A stretch of 11,079 nt of DNA from Treponema sp. (GCA_031274565.1 JAISPY010000143.1:1-11079); one strand, 5' to 3'; positions 1-7,540 are shown, counted from the first letter of the stretch. Notes: generated by a model not told the origin, from the letters alone. A program made the numbers and translations.

Positions 1-43
1 GCACTATAGCATACAATAAAAACTTATCCACTACGCTCAGCAT
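1..43 (-). CDS. 5' end of an unidentified gene, cut by the window edge
   Basis: An ATG at 43-41 on the minus strand opens a frame that stays open to the window edge and encodes MLSVVDKFLLYAIV. An AGGGGG ribosome binding site lies four bases upstream of the ATG, and a good promoter (100-128) lies about 55 bp further up, so the start is probably real. The N-terminus is faintly like that of peptidase T (a basic residue, then FLxY), but 14 residues cannot settle the family. The gene lies downstream of glpK on the same strand, with its own promoter. Confidence 0.45.
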   Translation of the reverse strand, partial: MLSVVDKFLLYAIV

Positions 44-99
44 GAGTCCCCCTTTATCCTTAATTTGCTATAACATTGCTTACTTGCCATGTCTCAGTT

Positions 100-128
100 A
101 AAATAATCAATCATTCAAAAAAAGTCAA
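100..128 (-). promoter_or_regulatory. Sigma-70-type promoter for the partial gene at 1-43
   Basis: Read on the minus strand, TTGACT (128-123) is followed after 17 bp by TATTTT (105-100). Transcription would start near 93 and give a leader of about 50 nt before the ATG at 43. The surrounding stretch 110-200 is very rich in A and T, as an UP element would be. The rest of 44-251 holds nothing else I can name, and I see no clear terminator for glpK there. Confidence 0.5.
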
Positions 129-251
129 TATAAAATTAAAAAAAATACAAGAAAAATACACATCGAAAACTAACCTATCTACTATGATGCTTAAATACTT
201 GCTATGATTTATATAAAATACTTTCTTCAACGGCTAGGTAATACTACTGGA

Positions 252-1745
252 TTAGGGGGTTTCCCAGCCAAAAGAACGTTTCACCGCTTCTTTCCAGCCG
301 CTCAGGAGCCGCGAACGCTCCGCTTCCTGCATGGTAGCTTTAAAGATGGTATCCACCGCTTCATTGCGGAGAATATCCTGCTGATCCTGGTAATAGCCGA
401 CCGCTAGACCGGCAAGATAGGCGACCCCCAGGGCGGTGGTTTCAATAACCTTAGGACGGATCACCTCGGTGTTGAGTATATCCGCCTGGTACTGCATAAG
501 GAAGTTATTCGCCGCGGCTCCACCATCAACCCGCACCGCCTTGATGCGGGTACCCGCATCGGCTTCCATAGCCTTGATGACATCGGCGCTTTGATACGCC
601 AGGGATTCTACCGTAGCACGAATAATATGCGCTTTCGTTACCCCACGGGTAAGCCCCACGATGATACCCCGGGCATAGGGATCCCAGTAAGGAGCGCCGA
701 GTCCCACGAACGCGGGAACCACGTATACCCCTTGGGTGTCTTTTACGCTGGTACAGTAGGCTTCGCTCAAAGGGGCGCTGTCCAGTATCTTGAGGCCGTC
801 CCGCAGCCACTGAATCGCCGAACCTGCCACAAAGACGCTACCTTCCAGGGCATACTGTACGGTACCGTTCAGTCCCCAGGCTATGGTGGTAAGCAGGCCG
901 TTCTTGGATGCAACGGCCTTTGCTCCGGTATGCATCAGGATAAAACAGCCGGTTCCGTAGGTGTTTTTTACCATCCCCGGCTCAAAACAGCATTGGCCGA
1001 AAAGGGCCGCCTGCTGGTCCCCCGCAATACCCGCAATGGGTATTTCCCCTCCCAGGAATTCGCGGGAGGTCTTGCCGAAGGTACCGCTTGAGGGCTTTAC
1101 CTCCGGCAGCATTGCGGGGGGAATACGGAGTTCTTTGAGCAACTCCGCATCCCATTGGAGGGTATGAATATTGAAGAGCATGGTCCGGGAAGCGTTTGTA
1201 TAGTCCGTGGCATGAACTTTGCCGCCGGTCAGTTTCCAGAGGAGCCAGGTATCCACGTTCCCGAATAGCAAATCTCCCTGTTCCGCCCTGGCCCGGGCGC
1301 CTTCCACCTCTTCGAGGATCCAGCGTATTTTGGGGCCGGAAAAATACGCATCCACCACGAGCCCTGTTTTTTCCTTGATCCTTTGGTCGAAGCCGTTTGC
1401 TTTCAGCCGGTCGCAATATTCCGCGGTCCGGCGGCACTGCCATACGATGGCGTTATACACCGGCGCCCCGGTATGGCGATCCCACACCAGGGTCGTTTCC
1501 CGCTGATTAGTAATACCGATGGCGGCGATATCCCGGTGGTCAATGCCGCTCCGCGCCTTCGCCTGGGCCATTACCCCTGATTGGCTGGACCAAATTTCAA
1601 GCGGATCCTGCTCCACCCACCCGGGTCTTGGAAATATTTGGGTACATTCCTGCTGGGCCATACTCACGATGGTTCCCTGCTTGTTGAAAATGATACATCG
1701 CGAACTGGTTGTTCCCTGATCCAGGGCCATGATATACGTTCCCAT
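252..1745 (-). CDS. glpK: Glycerol kinase
   Basis: This 497-residue cytoplasmic protein of the FGGY kinase family phosphorylates glycerol with ATP to sn-glycerol-3-phosphate, which traps the imported polyol. The length is typical of GlpK. The N-terminal phosphate-binding motif is ALDQGTTSSR (residues 7-16, Asp9). The residues that contact glycerol in E. coli GlpK are present in order: Arg82-Glu83 in NQRETT, Trp102, Tyr134 and Asp243 in AGDQQAALFGQ, the last being the expected catalytic base. Further GlpK-like segments are FSGPKIRW (135-142) and, near the C-terminus, GVAYLAGLAVGYY. These residues argue for glycerol over xylulose or gluconate. The start is the ATG at 1745, with AGG six bases upstream. 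The gene follows the ABC permease gene after 51 bp and is probably the last gene of that operon. Confidence 0.96.
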   Translation of the reverse strand: MGTYIMALDQGTTSSRCIIFNKQGTIVSMAQQECTQIFPRPGWVEQDPLEIWSSQSGVMAQAKARSGIDHRDIAAIGITNQRETTLVWDRHTGAPVYNAIVWQCRRTAEYCDRLKANGFDQRIKEKTGLVVDAYFSGPKIRWILEEVEGARARAEQGDLLFGNVDTWLLWKLTGGKVHATDYTNASRTMLFNIHTLQWDAELLKELRIPPAMLPEVKPSSGTFGKTSREFLGGEIPIAGIAGDQQAALFGQCCFEPGMVKNTYGTGCFILMHTGAKAVASKNGLLTTIAWGLNGTVQYALEGSVFVAGSAIQWLRDGLKILDSAPLSEAYCTSVKDTQGVYVVPAFVGLGAPYWDPYARGIIVGLTRGVTKAHIIRATVESLAYQSADVIKAMEADAGTRIKAVRVDGGAAANNFLMQYQADILNTEVIRPKVIETTALGVAYLAGLAVGYYQDQQDILRNEAVDTIFKATMQEAERSRLLSGWKEAVKRSFGWETP

Positions 1746-1796
1746 GAACTACCTGCACTCCCCTGCTTGCGGCAAATCGGGCGGAGATACCCCTCC

Positions 1797-2786
1797 CTAA
1801 CCGCGCCCGGTACGTTTCCGGTCTATCAACACCGCAATAATAATAATACTGCCCTTGACCACCTGCTTATAGAACGCCTCAACCCCGAGGAGATCCATGC
1901 CGTTATTGATGACCCCCAGAAGCAATGCGCCGATAACCATATCACTGATATTGCCGATACCCCCGGAAAAACTCACGCCCCCGATAATACAGCCGGCAAT
2001 AGCGTCCAATTCATAGCCGGATGCAAAGGTCGGAGAGGCGGACTTCACCCGTCCGGCAAAAATCGTACCCGCCAAGCCCAGCAAGACCCCTTCCATCAGG
2101 TAGGTCTTTATCTTTACCCTATCCACATTGATCCCGGCGGCCCAGGCTGCCTCTTCATTGCTCCCCACCGCATAGATATAGCGCCCCAGGGGACGCTTGT
2201 TGAGAATGAACCAGGTAATGAGAATCACCAGCACATAGATCACCACCGGCAGAGGAATAGGCCCCAGGGATTCGGTCCCCAGGTAATTGAAACTATCGGG
2301 AAAATTAGCCACGGGCATACCGTGGGCAAATATCAGCGCCAGGCCCCGGCCTATGGACATGGTGCCCATGGTCACAATAAACGCGGGAATCCGGGCCTTG
2401 GCGATAATGGTACCGGCGAAGAGTCCCACCACCGAGGCGGTGAGGATGCCCACGAGAAAGCCTACCGGCGTGGGCAGGCCCATGCCATAGGTACCCGTGG
2501 AAACCGCAAGCCCCCCCAGGATCCCCACCAGGGCGAGGGTAGAACCGAGTCCCAGATCAATACAGTTCATAATAATGAGGAAGCCGATACCGATGGTCGC
2601 GATGCCGATACAGGATACCTGTCTGAGTACGGTGATGAGATTCGATACCTTGAGAAAATTCGGACGCGCCAAGGAAAGGAGTACCACAATGATAAAAAAT
2701 CCTATGAGTATCCCATGATCCCGGAGGAATTGTCTGAAATTAAAATGGTAGCTCCTCGTGGTCTGCTGTTTTTGTACCGCTATCAT
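1797..2786 (-). CDS. Ribose-type ABC transporter permease
   Basis: This 329-residue inner-membrane permease belongs to the RbsC/XylH/BPD_transp_2 family. A short cytoplasmic N-terminus (about 1-25) is followed by many hydrophobic segments, roughly eight to ten helices by eye. The family's conserved IDLSVGS-like motif is present as NCIDLGLGS (74-82), slightly altered. The ATPase-docking loop is GSNEEAAWAAGINVDRVKIK (208-227), close to the RbsC form. Two such subunits should form the channel driven by the ATPase encoded just upstream. The ATG at 2786 lies 2 bp after the ATPase stop codon, and its GGAGG ribosome binding site sits inside the ATPase 3' end, so translation is probably coupled. The substrate cannot be read from the permease; glpK downstream points to glycerol or a related polyol. 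Confidence 0.92.
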   Translation of the reverse strand: MIAVQKQQTTRSYHFNFRQFLRDHGILIGFFIIVVLLSLARPNFLKVSNLITVLRQVSCIGIATIGIGFLIIMNCIDLGLGSTLALVGILGGLAVSTGTYGMGLPTPVGFLVGILTASVVGLFAGTIIAKARIPAFIVTMGTMSIGRGLALIFAHGMPVANFPDSFNYLGTESLGPIPLPVVIYVLVILITWFILNKRPLGRYIYAVGSNEEAAWAAGINVDRVKIKTYLMEGVLLGLAGTIFAGRVKSASPTFASGYELDAIAGCIIGGVSFSGGIGNISDMVIGALLLGVINNGMDLLGVEAFYKQVVKGSIIIIAVLIDRKRTGRG

Positions 2787-2788
2787 GG

Positions 2789-4294
2789 TTACGCCTCCAT
2801 CCTGGTTGTTTTTACCGCCAGTTCCATAATTTTATCGGCAGTTGCTTCTTGGCGATCCAGAATCCCCGTCTGTACTCCCTCATGGAGCACCAGTATCCGA
2901 TCGCTCATCCCCAGTATCTCCGGGAGTTCTGATGAAACCATCAGCACCGCCTTCCCCGTGCCGGCGAGGGTTGACATGAGGCGGTGTATCTCGGACTTGG
3001 TTTTAACATCGATCCCGCGGGTCGGTTCATCGAGGATGATAATATCCGGGTCCGTGTTAAGCACCCGGGAAACCGCCACCTTCTGCTGATTCCCCCCGGA
3101 TAGATTTTGACAGGTCTGGGAAAGACCGGCATATTTAATTTCAAGTTTTTGTGCGTATTCGTCAAAATACTTATGTTCCAGACGTTTTCGCAATGCCGGG
3201 CCGTGGAGACACTTTTTCAGCGCGGACATGAGCACATTGTCTTTGATATTCAGCTTGAGAAATACGCCGTTCTTTTTTCTATCCTCCGGGACCATCGTAA
3301 TGCCCCGGTTTATGGCATCCCCAGGGATACGATTCACCATCTTTTTCCCCCGGAAGTAGATCTCCCCCCGGTCCGGTTGACGGGCGCCCACAATGGTTTC
3401 CATTAATTCAGTACGCCCTGCGCCCATAAGTCCCGCGACTCCGAGGATCTCCCCCCGGCGTAGATAAAAATTGATGTCTTCAAATTCACCTTGCACCGTA
3501 AGTCCCTTCACCTCCAAAAGAACTTCCCCGAGGGTACTCTCCTGTTTGGGAAACAGATCGGTTACTTCCCGGTCCACCATCATGCGTATGAGATCTTTTT
3601 CCGAAACATCCGCTACTTTTCCCGTATAGATGAATTTCCCGTCCCGCAGCACCGTTACCTGTTCGCAGACCTGGTAGATCTCCTCCATTTTGTGAGAAAT
3701 AAACACAATACACTTACCCTGGTCCCGGAGCGCGCATACCATAGAGAGGAGATATTCAATTTCGTTTTTACTGAGGGCCGAGGTCGGTTCATCCATGATG
3801 ATGATCTCGGCGTTTAAGGATATGGCTTTGACAATTTCCACCAGTTGATGTTTAGCCACCGTCAGATCCCGTATTTTCGTCTTGGGATCGAGATTTACAC
3901 CGAGTTCCTTGAGCAGCGAAACCGAGTGGTCGTACATCTTTTTGAAATCCACCGAACCGGTCTTTGTTTTCGGTTCCCGGCCGAGGTAGATGTTTTCCAT
4001 CACCGACAGCACCTTGACCTGGTTGAATTCTTGAAAAATCATACTTATGCCTGCATCTTGTCCGTCCTTAACAGACTTAAACCGGACCTCGTGGCCATGG
4101 AGAAGGATTTTTCCGCTATCGCATGGGTGCAGGCCGATCAGAATTTTCATAAGCGTAGATTTACCTGCGCCATTTTCTCCTAACAATGCGTGAACTTCCC
4201 CGCGTCGTAAGATCAGGCTGACATGGTCCAGGGCGTGAACGCCGCCGAAATGCTTGGAAATATCCTGCATCTCCAGAATGATCTCTTTATCCAC
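2789..4294 (-). CDS. Sugar-type ABC transporter ATPase with two nucleotide-binding domains
   Basis: This 501-residue protein of the RbsA/MglA/XylG family powers the adjacent permease from the cytoplasmic side. The first domain has Walker A GENGAGKST (39-47), Q-loop Gln88, a divergent signature LTVAKHQ (144-150), Walker B IIIMDE (164-169) and H-loop His201. The second has the degenerate Walker A GLMGAGRTE (288-296) usual in this family, signature LSGGNQQ (398-404) and Walker B IIILDEPTRGID (418-429). The length is normal. The start is GTG (4294-4292), with GGAGG five bases upstream and no ATG in position. It is the first gene of the operon with the permease and glpK. The substrate-binding protein gene that usually accompanies it is absent from the window. 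Upstream lies a spacer full of hairpins with no clear promoter. Confidence 0.95.
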   Translation of the reverse strand: MDKEIILEMQDISKHFGGVHALDHVSLILRRGEVHALLGENGAGKSTLMKILIGLHPCDSGKILLHGHEVRFKSVKDGQDAGISMIFQEFNQVKVLSVMENIYLGREPKTKTGSVDFKKMYDHSVSLLKELGVNLDPKTKIRDLTVAKHQLVEIVKAISLNAEIIIMDEPTSALSKNEIEYLLSMVCALRDQGKCIVFISHKMEEIYQVCEQVTVLRDGKFIYTGKVADVSEKDLIRMMVDREVTDLFPKQESTLGEVLLEVKGLTVQGEFEDINFYLRRGEILGVAGLMGAGRTELMETIVGARQPDRGEIYFRGKKMVNRIPGDAINRGITMVPEDRKKNGVFLKLNIKDNVLMSALKKCLHGPALRKRLEHKYFDEYAQKLEIKYAGLSQTCQNLSGGNQQKVAVSRVLNTDPDIIILDEPTRGIDVKTKSEIHRLMSTLAGTGKAVLMVSSELPEILGMSDRILVLHEGVQTGILDRQEATADKIMELAVKTTRMEA

Positions 4295-4321
4295 CGATGC
4301 CTCCTTTTTTTAACCTAACAC

Positions 4322-4356
4322 TGCCGCTGAAAATCCGTCCCGCATGTTCAGCGGCA
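4322..4356. repeat. Inverted repeat 1, 10-bp arms
   Basis: TGCCGCTGAA (4322-4331) and TTCAGCGGCA (4347-4356) are perfect reverse complements around a 15-nt loop. This is the repeat closest to the ABC ATPase start, so it would lie in the mRNA leader about 28 nt before the GTG. Confidence 0.9.
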
Positions 4357-4363
4357 TCCCTTA

Positions 4364-4391
4364 CCAGGCGCAGGAATAATCCTGCGCCTGG
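4364..4391. repeat. Inverted repeat 2, 12-bp arms, ATAA loop
   Basis: CCAGGCGCAGGA (4364-4375) and TCCTGCGCCTGG (4380-4391) are perfect reverse complements around a 4-nt ATAA loop. This is a GC-rich and very stable hairpin on either strand. No T-tract follows directly in either direction, so it is not a classic terminator. Confidence 0.93.
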
Positions 4392-4398
4392 CCGGTTT

Positions 4399-4441
4399 TA
4401 GGGCAACGCTGATTAACTTGACGATCATCAGCGTTGCCCTA
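4399..4441. repeat. Inverted repeat 3, 15-bp arms
   Basis: TAGGGCAACGCTGAT (4399-4413) and ATCAGCGTTGCCCTA (4427-4441) are perfect reverse complements around a 13-nt loop. On the plus strand a T-rich stretch (4445-4457) follows, which also forms the arms of the next repeat. Confidence 0.93.
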
Positions 4442-4443
4442 TG

Positions 4444-4479
4444 GTTTTTCTCGTTTTCCTGCGGAAAACTACGAAAAAC
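4444..4479. repeat. Inverted repeat 4, nested 7+7-bp arms
   Basis: The outer arms GTTTTTC (4444-4450) and GAAAAAC (4473-4479) enclose the inner arms GTTTTCC (4453-4459) and GGAAAAC (4463-4469). The inner loop is TGC, and a small internal loop of 2 and 3 nt separates the two stems. Confidence 0.88.
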
Positions 4480-4486
4480 TACATTA

Positions 4487-4532
4487 AAGGAAGTACTGAT
4501 TTATGCTCGATTGAATAAATCAGTACTTCCTT
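4487..4532. repeat. Inverted repeat 5, 18-bp arms
   Basis: AAGGAAGTACTGATTTAT (4487-4504) and ATAAATCAGTACTTCCTT (4515-4532) are perfect reverse complements around a 10-nt loop. These are the longest arms in the window. On the minus strand the right arm runs into a short T-run, so it could end transcription coming from the propeller/HEAT gene, though the tract is weak. Confidence 0.93.
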
Positions 4533-4549
4533 AGCGCGTGATTCCTTCT

Positions 4550-4576
4550 TAATCCGTGTAATCCGTGTAATTCGCG
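4550..4576. repeat. Three tandem copies of a 9-bp unit
   Basis: TAATCCGTG occurs twice in tandem (4550-4558 and 4559-4567), followed by a third variant copy TAATTCGCG (4568-4576). The string resembles an intergenic 'ATCCGTGTAATCCGTG' type of sequence that I recall from spacers of many unrelated bacterial genomes. That recollection was not checked here. Confidence 0.85.
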
Positions 4577-4593
4577 GACAAAAATTTTTATGT

Positions 4594-4613
4594 ACGCTGG
4601 CCCTGAACAGCGT
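4594..4613. terminator. Hairpin 3' of the propeller/HEAT gene
   Basis: ACGCTG (4594-4599) and CAGCGT (4608-4613) form a 6-bp stem with an 8-nt loop, about 50 nt past the stop codon of the minus-strand gene ending at 4663. On the minus strand an A-run and then TTTTT follow several bases later, so this is at best a weak intrinsic terminator. The longer repeat 5 further on may do the same job. Confidence 0.35.
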
Positions 4614-4662
4614 GTCCTATAATCCCCTGCGGGGTTACTGCCTGGCGCGTTGTCCGCCGCGC

Positions 4663-6381
4663 TTACCGTAAGGATCGCATTTCTTGGAGGGCCTGATTCC
4701 GTACCGCAGGGGGCTTTTCATAGCCTGCTAGGGTGATAAGCAGGGGAATCCCGATTTGACTTAACGGGGGACCGGAAAACCGGCAGAGGGAGCCCACTGC
4801 GGAAGCAATGGCGAGGAGGGTCTGTTCATCGGTACTCTGAGCCGGGGGAAGCAGCGCCTGGGTAAAGGCATGGAGGGCCATTCCTTCCGGGTCCCGACCG
4901 ATGCGGCCGATGGCCTGCGCGATGGCAGTCTGCACCCACGGCTCTGGTTCACGGGAGAACTGGGCCGCGAGAAAGGGTATGCTTTCGACCGAGCCGAGCA
5001 GGGCGAGGAGGCGTACCGCTTCGATCCGTTGGCGAAAATCTACCGGCGGGCGGACCCGGGATTGGGGAACGTTACTGCGGACACTACCGGCCACGGCCAT
5101 AAGATAGGCGGTGAACTCCTTTTCCCGGTCCCCTACCCGGCCCTGCTTGAGGGCCTCCGCAATGGCGGTAAGATTGAACCGTACACCGGCCTCACTCAAC
5201 CGGGGGGTAACCGCGGAGGAGGATCGAGGGGAGCCGAGACCGTAGGCGCCCTCTGGAGGCGGACCGTAGCGGGTTTGGGGGATGGAGCGGGTCCGATTCC
5301 CCAGCCGGTACGCATAGAGCACCCAATCGTTTCCCCCGGAATAGAGGATGCCCTCATCACTGAAATTGGGAATCGCGGAGGCTCCGATGATCTGGATGAA
5401 CCACATCCGCCGGCCTTCTTCGGTGAACCCCGCTGCCCCTGCTTGGGAAAGCATATAGATTCCCCGCTCGTCGTAGATCATGTGTATTTCCCCGGACTCC
5501 CCGGTTTTCGGGTCTATTAGGGTGATGTTGCTGTCTCTGATCCAGCGGATCTCCCCGGTACTCAGGGAAAGGAGCAGCACCTGCCCATTCCGCAGGGTAA
5601 GGGCCGCCTGGTTTTCCCGGCTTACCGCGGCTACCGGCCGGTCTGGGAGGCGGGGAAAGTCCGGGGAATCCCAACCGTGCAGGTGCATCTCACCGTTGGG
5701 GAAGAGGATGAGCAGCGGCAGATCGATTGCAAGCGCCCCCTTCCCCGGGGTATAGTCCGGCAAGGCTGTTTCTGCCAGCGGGAGTACCAGGGCGGGTACT
5801 TCCGGGAGCAGCAGGGAGCGGGTTGTTCCGAACCCATCCAGGTTGAGGATTTCCCCTGAGGCAAGGGTGAGAAGGATCCCCCCACGGCCGTCTACCTGGG
5901 GAGGGAGGACCAGGGAATAGTCCAGGTTTTTATACCAGAGCAAGGTTCCCGCCGCGGTATAACAGGCGACTTTTTTTTCCGCTGCCGCGAAGATCCGGCC
6001 GTCCCAGCCGTTCAGGATCGGTCCTACCAGGGGATACCCGAAGTTGACCCGCCACAGTTCCCGTCCGGTACGGCTCACCGCGATGAGTACTCCGGTGGTC
6101 CTACCGATATAACTGACCCCTTCCCGGGATCGGGTAACAAAGGGGCGCAGCCTGCCCCGGGCGTAGTAATTCCAGAGGAATCTTCCGCTCTGGGTATAGG
6201 CTTTCAGATTGCCGCCGTCGCAGACTACCACCACCGAGCCTCCCTGGACCGAAGGAAGTCCGATGACGGAACCTCCCAAGGCCTGTTTCCAGAGGGGAAC
6301 TTCGAGGGTTTGGGCGCTTAAGGAGAGGGTACTCCCGATGAAGCATACCCAGCCCCATACCCAGGATCGGCTATGCTCCAT
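4663..6381 (-). CDS. Exported PQQ-type beta-propeller protein with C-terminal HEAT repeats
   Basis: From the ATG at 6381 the protein has 572 residues. It opens with a likely signal peptide (short N-region, hydrophobic 7-22, possible cleavage near SLSAQ), so it is probably periplasmic or envelope-bound. Residues about 30-360 carry repeated propeller blades. Each ends in an aromatic motif: RFLW (67-70), RELW (107-110), TLLW (146-149), IRW (278-280) and MWF (326-328), as in PQQ-binding-like (PQQ_2/PQQ_3) domains. Residues about 450-572 form helical HEAT-like repeats. I cannot name a function or ligand; such folds usually hold protein complexes. The frame is also open upstream to 6447, but the signal peptide makes 6381 the better start. 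It overlaps the methyltransferase gene by 11 bp, so translation is probably coupled. Confidence 0.8.
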   Translation of the reverse strand: MEHSRSWVWGWVCFIGSTLSLSAQTLEVPLWKQALGGSVIGLPSVQGGSVVVVCDGGNLKAYTQSGRFLWNYYARGRLRPFVTRSREGVSYIGRTTGVLIAVSRTGRELWRVNFGYPLVGPILNGWDGRIFAAAEKKVACYTAAGTLLWYKNLDYSLVLPPQVDGRGGILLTLASGEILNLDGFGTTRSLLLPEVPALVLPLAETALPDYTPGKGALAIDLPLLILFPNGEMHLHGWDSPDFPRLPDRPVAAVSRENQAALTLRNGQVLLLSLSTGEIRWIRDSNITLIDPKTGESGEIHMIYDERGIYMLSQAGAAGFTEEGRRMWFIQIIGASAIPNFSDEGILYSGGNDWVLYAYRLGNRTRSIPQTRYGPPPEGAYGLGSPRSSSAVTPRLSEAGVRFNLTAIAEALKQGRVGDREKEFTAYLMAVAGSVRSNVPQSRVRPPVDFRQRIEAVRLLALLGSVESIPFLAAQFSREPEPWVQTAIAQAIGRIGRDPEGMALHAFTQALLPPAQSTDEQTLLAIASAVGSLCRFSGPPLSQIGIPLLITLAGYEKPPAVRNQALQEMRSLR

Positions 6382-7540
6382 CAATGGTTTTCCCCCGGGT
6401 GAATATCCCCAGGCTTTCGATGTGGCTGGTCTGCGGATAAAAATCATAGAGGTTCAATGCGCTTAGGGTATAGCCCCCGGAGATTAATGCCCGGGTATCC
6501 CGCGCCAAGGTAGCGGGATCGCAGGATACATAGGCCAAGAGGGGCGGTCCCCCCTGGGCAAGCCGCTGCAGCAGCCCTGGGGAAAGCCCTTGCCGAGGCG
6601 GATCTACCACCATAAAGCCGTAGATCAGGGGGTGGGGAAGGGTTTTTATCCACTGATCACCGGTAAGCGCCGCATACCGGATCCCCTTTCCCCGGACATT
6701 TTCCCGGGCCAGCGCCAGGGCAGCCGGGTTCTGTTCCACCAGGTCTATCCGGGGAAACCGGTCTTGTAAAAACGCCGCAAAGGTTCCCACCCCGCAGTAC
6801 AGATCCGCCATAGGCAGGGACGGATCCGCTTCGTGGGCCCAGCGCATCAGGTCTTGGATAAGCACTTCCAGCATGATCCCATTGCTCTGAAAAAACACCC
6901 CCGCATCCATGAGCAGTTCCCGGTTCAAGAGGGAAACCGATCCTCGCCGCCGGCCTCCCGCACCGAGCAAGGTATTGAACCGGGAATACAGGGTAAACCG
7001 GTCTTGTTCCGGCGGGGGCAGGAGCTGTTTTTCCCGGAGGACCCGCCGGATTCCCGGATCCGCTGTGGGGCAATCCGCGAGCGGAATGATGGCATCCCCC
7101 CTTCGGCGCTTAAAGCCTACTGCCCCGGGGTGAAAGGGCCGTATACAGTGCAGTTGCACCCGGTTCCGGTACTCCCACGGAGGCGAGGCATAGCAGTTCG
7201 GTTCCGGCGGATCCAATAAACCCCCGATGCGGCGCAGCGCCTCCCGCAGGATCCGGGCTTTTTCCGTGACTTGGGTTTCATAGGCAAGATGCTGCAGCGA
7301 ACAGCCCCCGCAGGTCCCGAAAAGCCCGCACTCCGGGATCCTGCGGTCGGGAGAAGGCTCCAGAATTTCCACTGTTTCCCCCTGGGACCAGCCCGTATGT
7401 TCCCTGAAGATCCGGCCGGTGATGGTATCTCCGGGAACCGTATCCTCCACGAAGATACAACGCCCCTGGAAATGCAGCGCCCCGGATCCGCCGGCACTGA
7501 TACTTTCCACGGTTGCGGTAAAAAGTGTACCCATGGCCAT
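6371..7540 (-). CDS. rlmD: 23S rRNA uracil-5 methyltransferase, RlmD/RumA type
   Basis: This SAM-dependent enzyme methylates C5 of a uridine in 23S rRNA. From the ATG at 7540 it has 389 residues, somewhat shorter than E. coli RlmD. An N-terminal TRAM domain (about 5-60) should bind RNA. A four-cysteine [4Fe-4S] site is visible: Cys71, Cys77 and Cys80 in CGLFGTCGGC, plus Cys157. The SAM site is ADLYCGVGTF (245-254). VDPPRQGL (312-319) follows, then the catalytic Cys340 in YVSCDPATLARD and the likely base Glu375 in SHIES. The exact target (the U1939 equivalent or another site) is inferred from the family. The frame is open to a TTG at 7573, but ATG 7540 or 7534 fits the TRAM start better; neither has a strong ribosome binding site. 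It is divergent from the lipase gene. Confidence 0.9.
   Translation of the reverse strand: MAMGTLFTATVESISAGGSGALHFQGRCIFVEDTVPGDTITGRIFREHTGWSQGETVEILEPSPDRRIPECGLFGTCGGCSLQHLAYETQVTEKARILREALRRIGGLLDPPEPNCYASPPWEYRNRVQLHCIRPFHPGAVGFKRRRGDAIIPLADCPTADPGIRRVLREKQLLPPPEQDRFTLYSRFNTLLGAGGRRRGSVSLLNRELLMDAGVFFQSNGIMLEVLIQDLMRWAHEADPSLPMADLYCGVGTFAAFLQDRFPRIDLVEQNPAALALARENVRGKGIRYAALTGDQWIKTLPHPLIYGFMVVDPPRQGLSPGLLQRLAQGGPPLLAYVSCDPATLARDTRALISGGYTLSALNLYDFYPQTSHIESLGIFTRGKTIDGA

Larger units (their letters stand above)
4295..4662. other. Repeat-packed intergenic region between two minus-strand genes
   Basis: This 368-bp gap lies between the 3' end of the propeller/HEAT gene and the GTG start of the ABC ATPase. 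I found no gene in it. It holds six inverted repeats and one tandem repeat, listed separately. From 4322 to 4532 the hairpins follow one another with only 2-7 bp between them. Next to the ATPase start are a T-run on the plus strand and the GGAGG ribosome binding site of the ATPase. I could not find a convincing -35/-10 pair for the ABC operon, so it may depend on read-through, on another sigma factor, or on a promoter I missed. Confidence 0.85.

Noticed and set aside
591..1091. Long plus-strand open frame inside glpK
   Set aside because: It is a shadow of the minus-strand glycerol kinase gene. It has no family resemblance, and the opposite strand carries full GlpK active-site motifs.
1581..3089. 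A 502-codon plus-strand open frame across the permease and ATPase genes
   Set aside because: It is as long as a real gene, but its translation is His/Gly/Asn-rich and low in order and spans three genes on the other strand. The minus-strand frames have clear ABC motifs.
4364..4391. Rho-independent terminator at inverted repeat 2
   Set aside because: The stem is excellent, but neither strand has a T-tract directly after it. Kept as a repeat only.
4295..4532. Integron attC sites or a CRISPR-like array as explanation of the hairpins
   Set aside because: An ACCTAAC at 4313 fits half of an attC core, but no partner GTTRRRY box exists at the right place. The arms differ in sequence and there are no regular spacers, so neither attC nor CRISPR fits.
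6382..6447. N-terminal extension of the propeller/HEAT protein to the upstream start at 6447
   Set aside because: It would place 22 unrelated residues before a clear signal peptide and overlap the methyltransferase gene by 77 bp. The ATG at 6381 fits the export signal.
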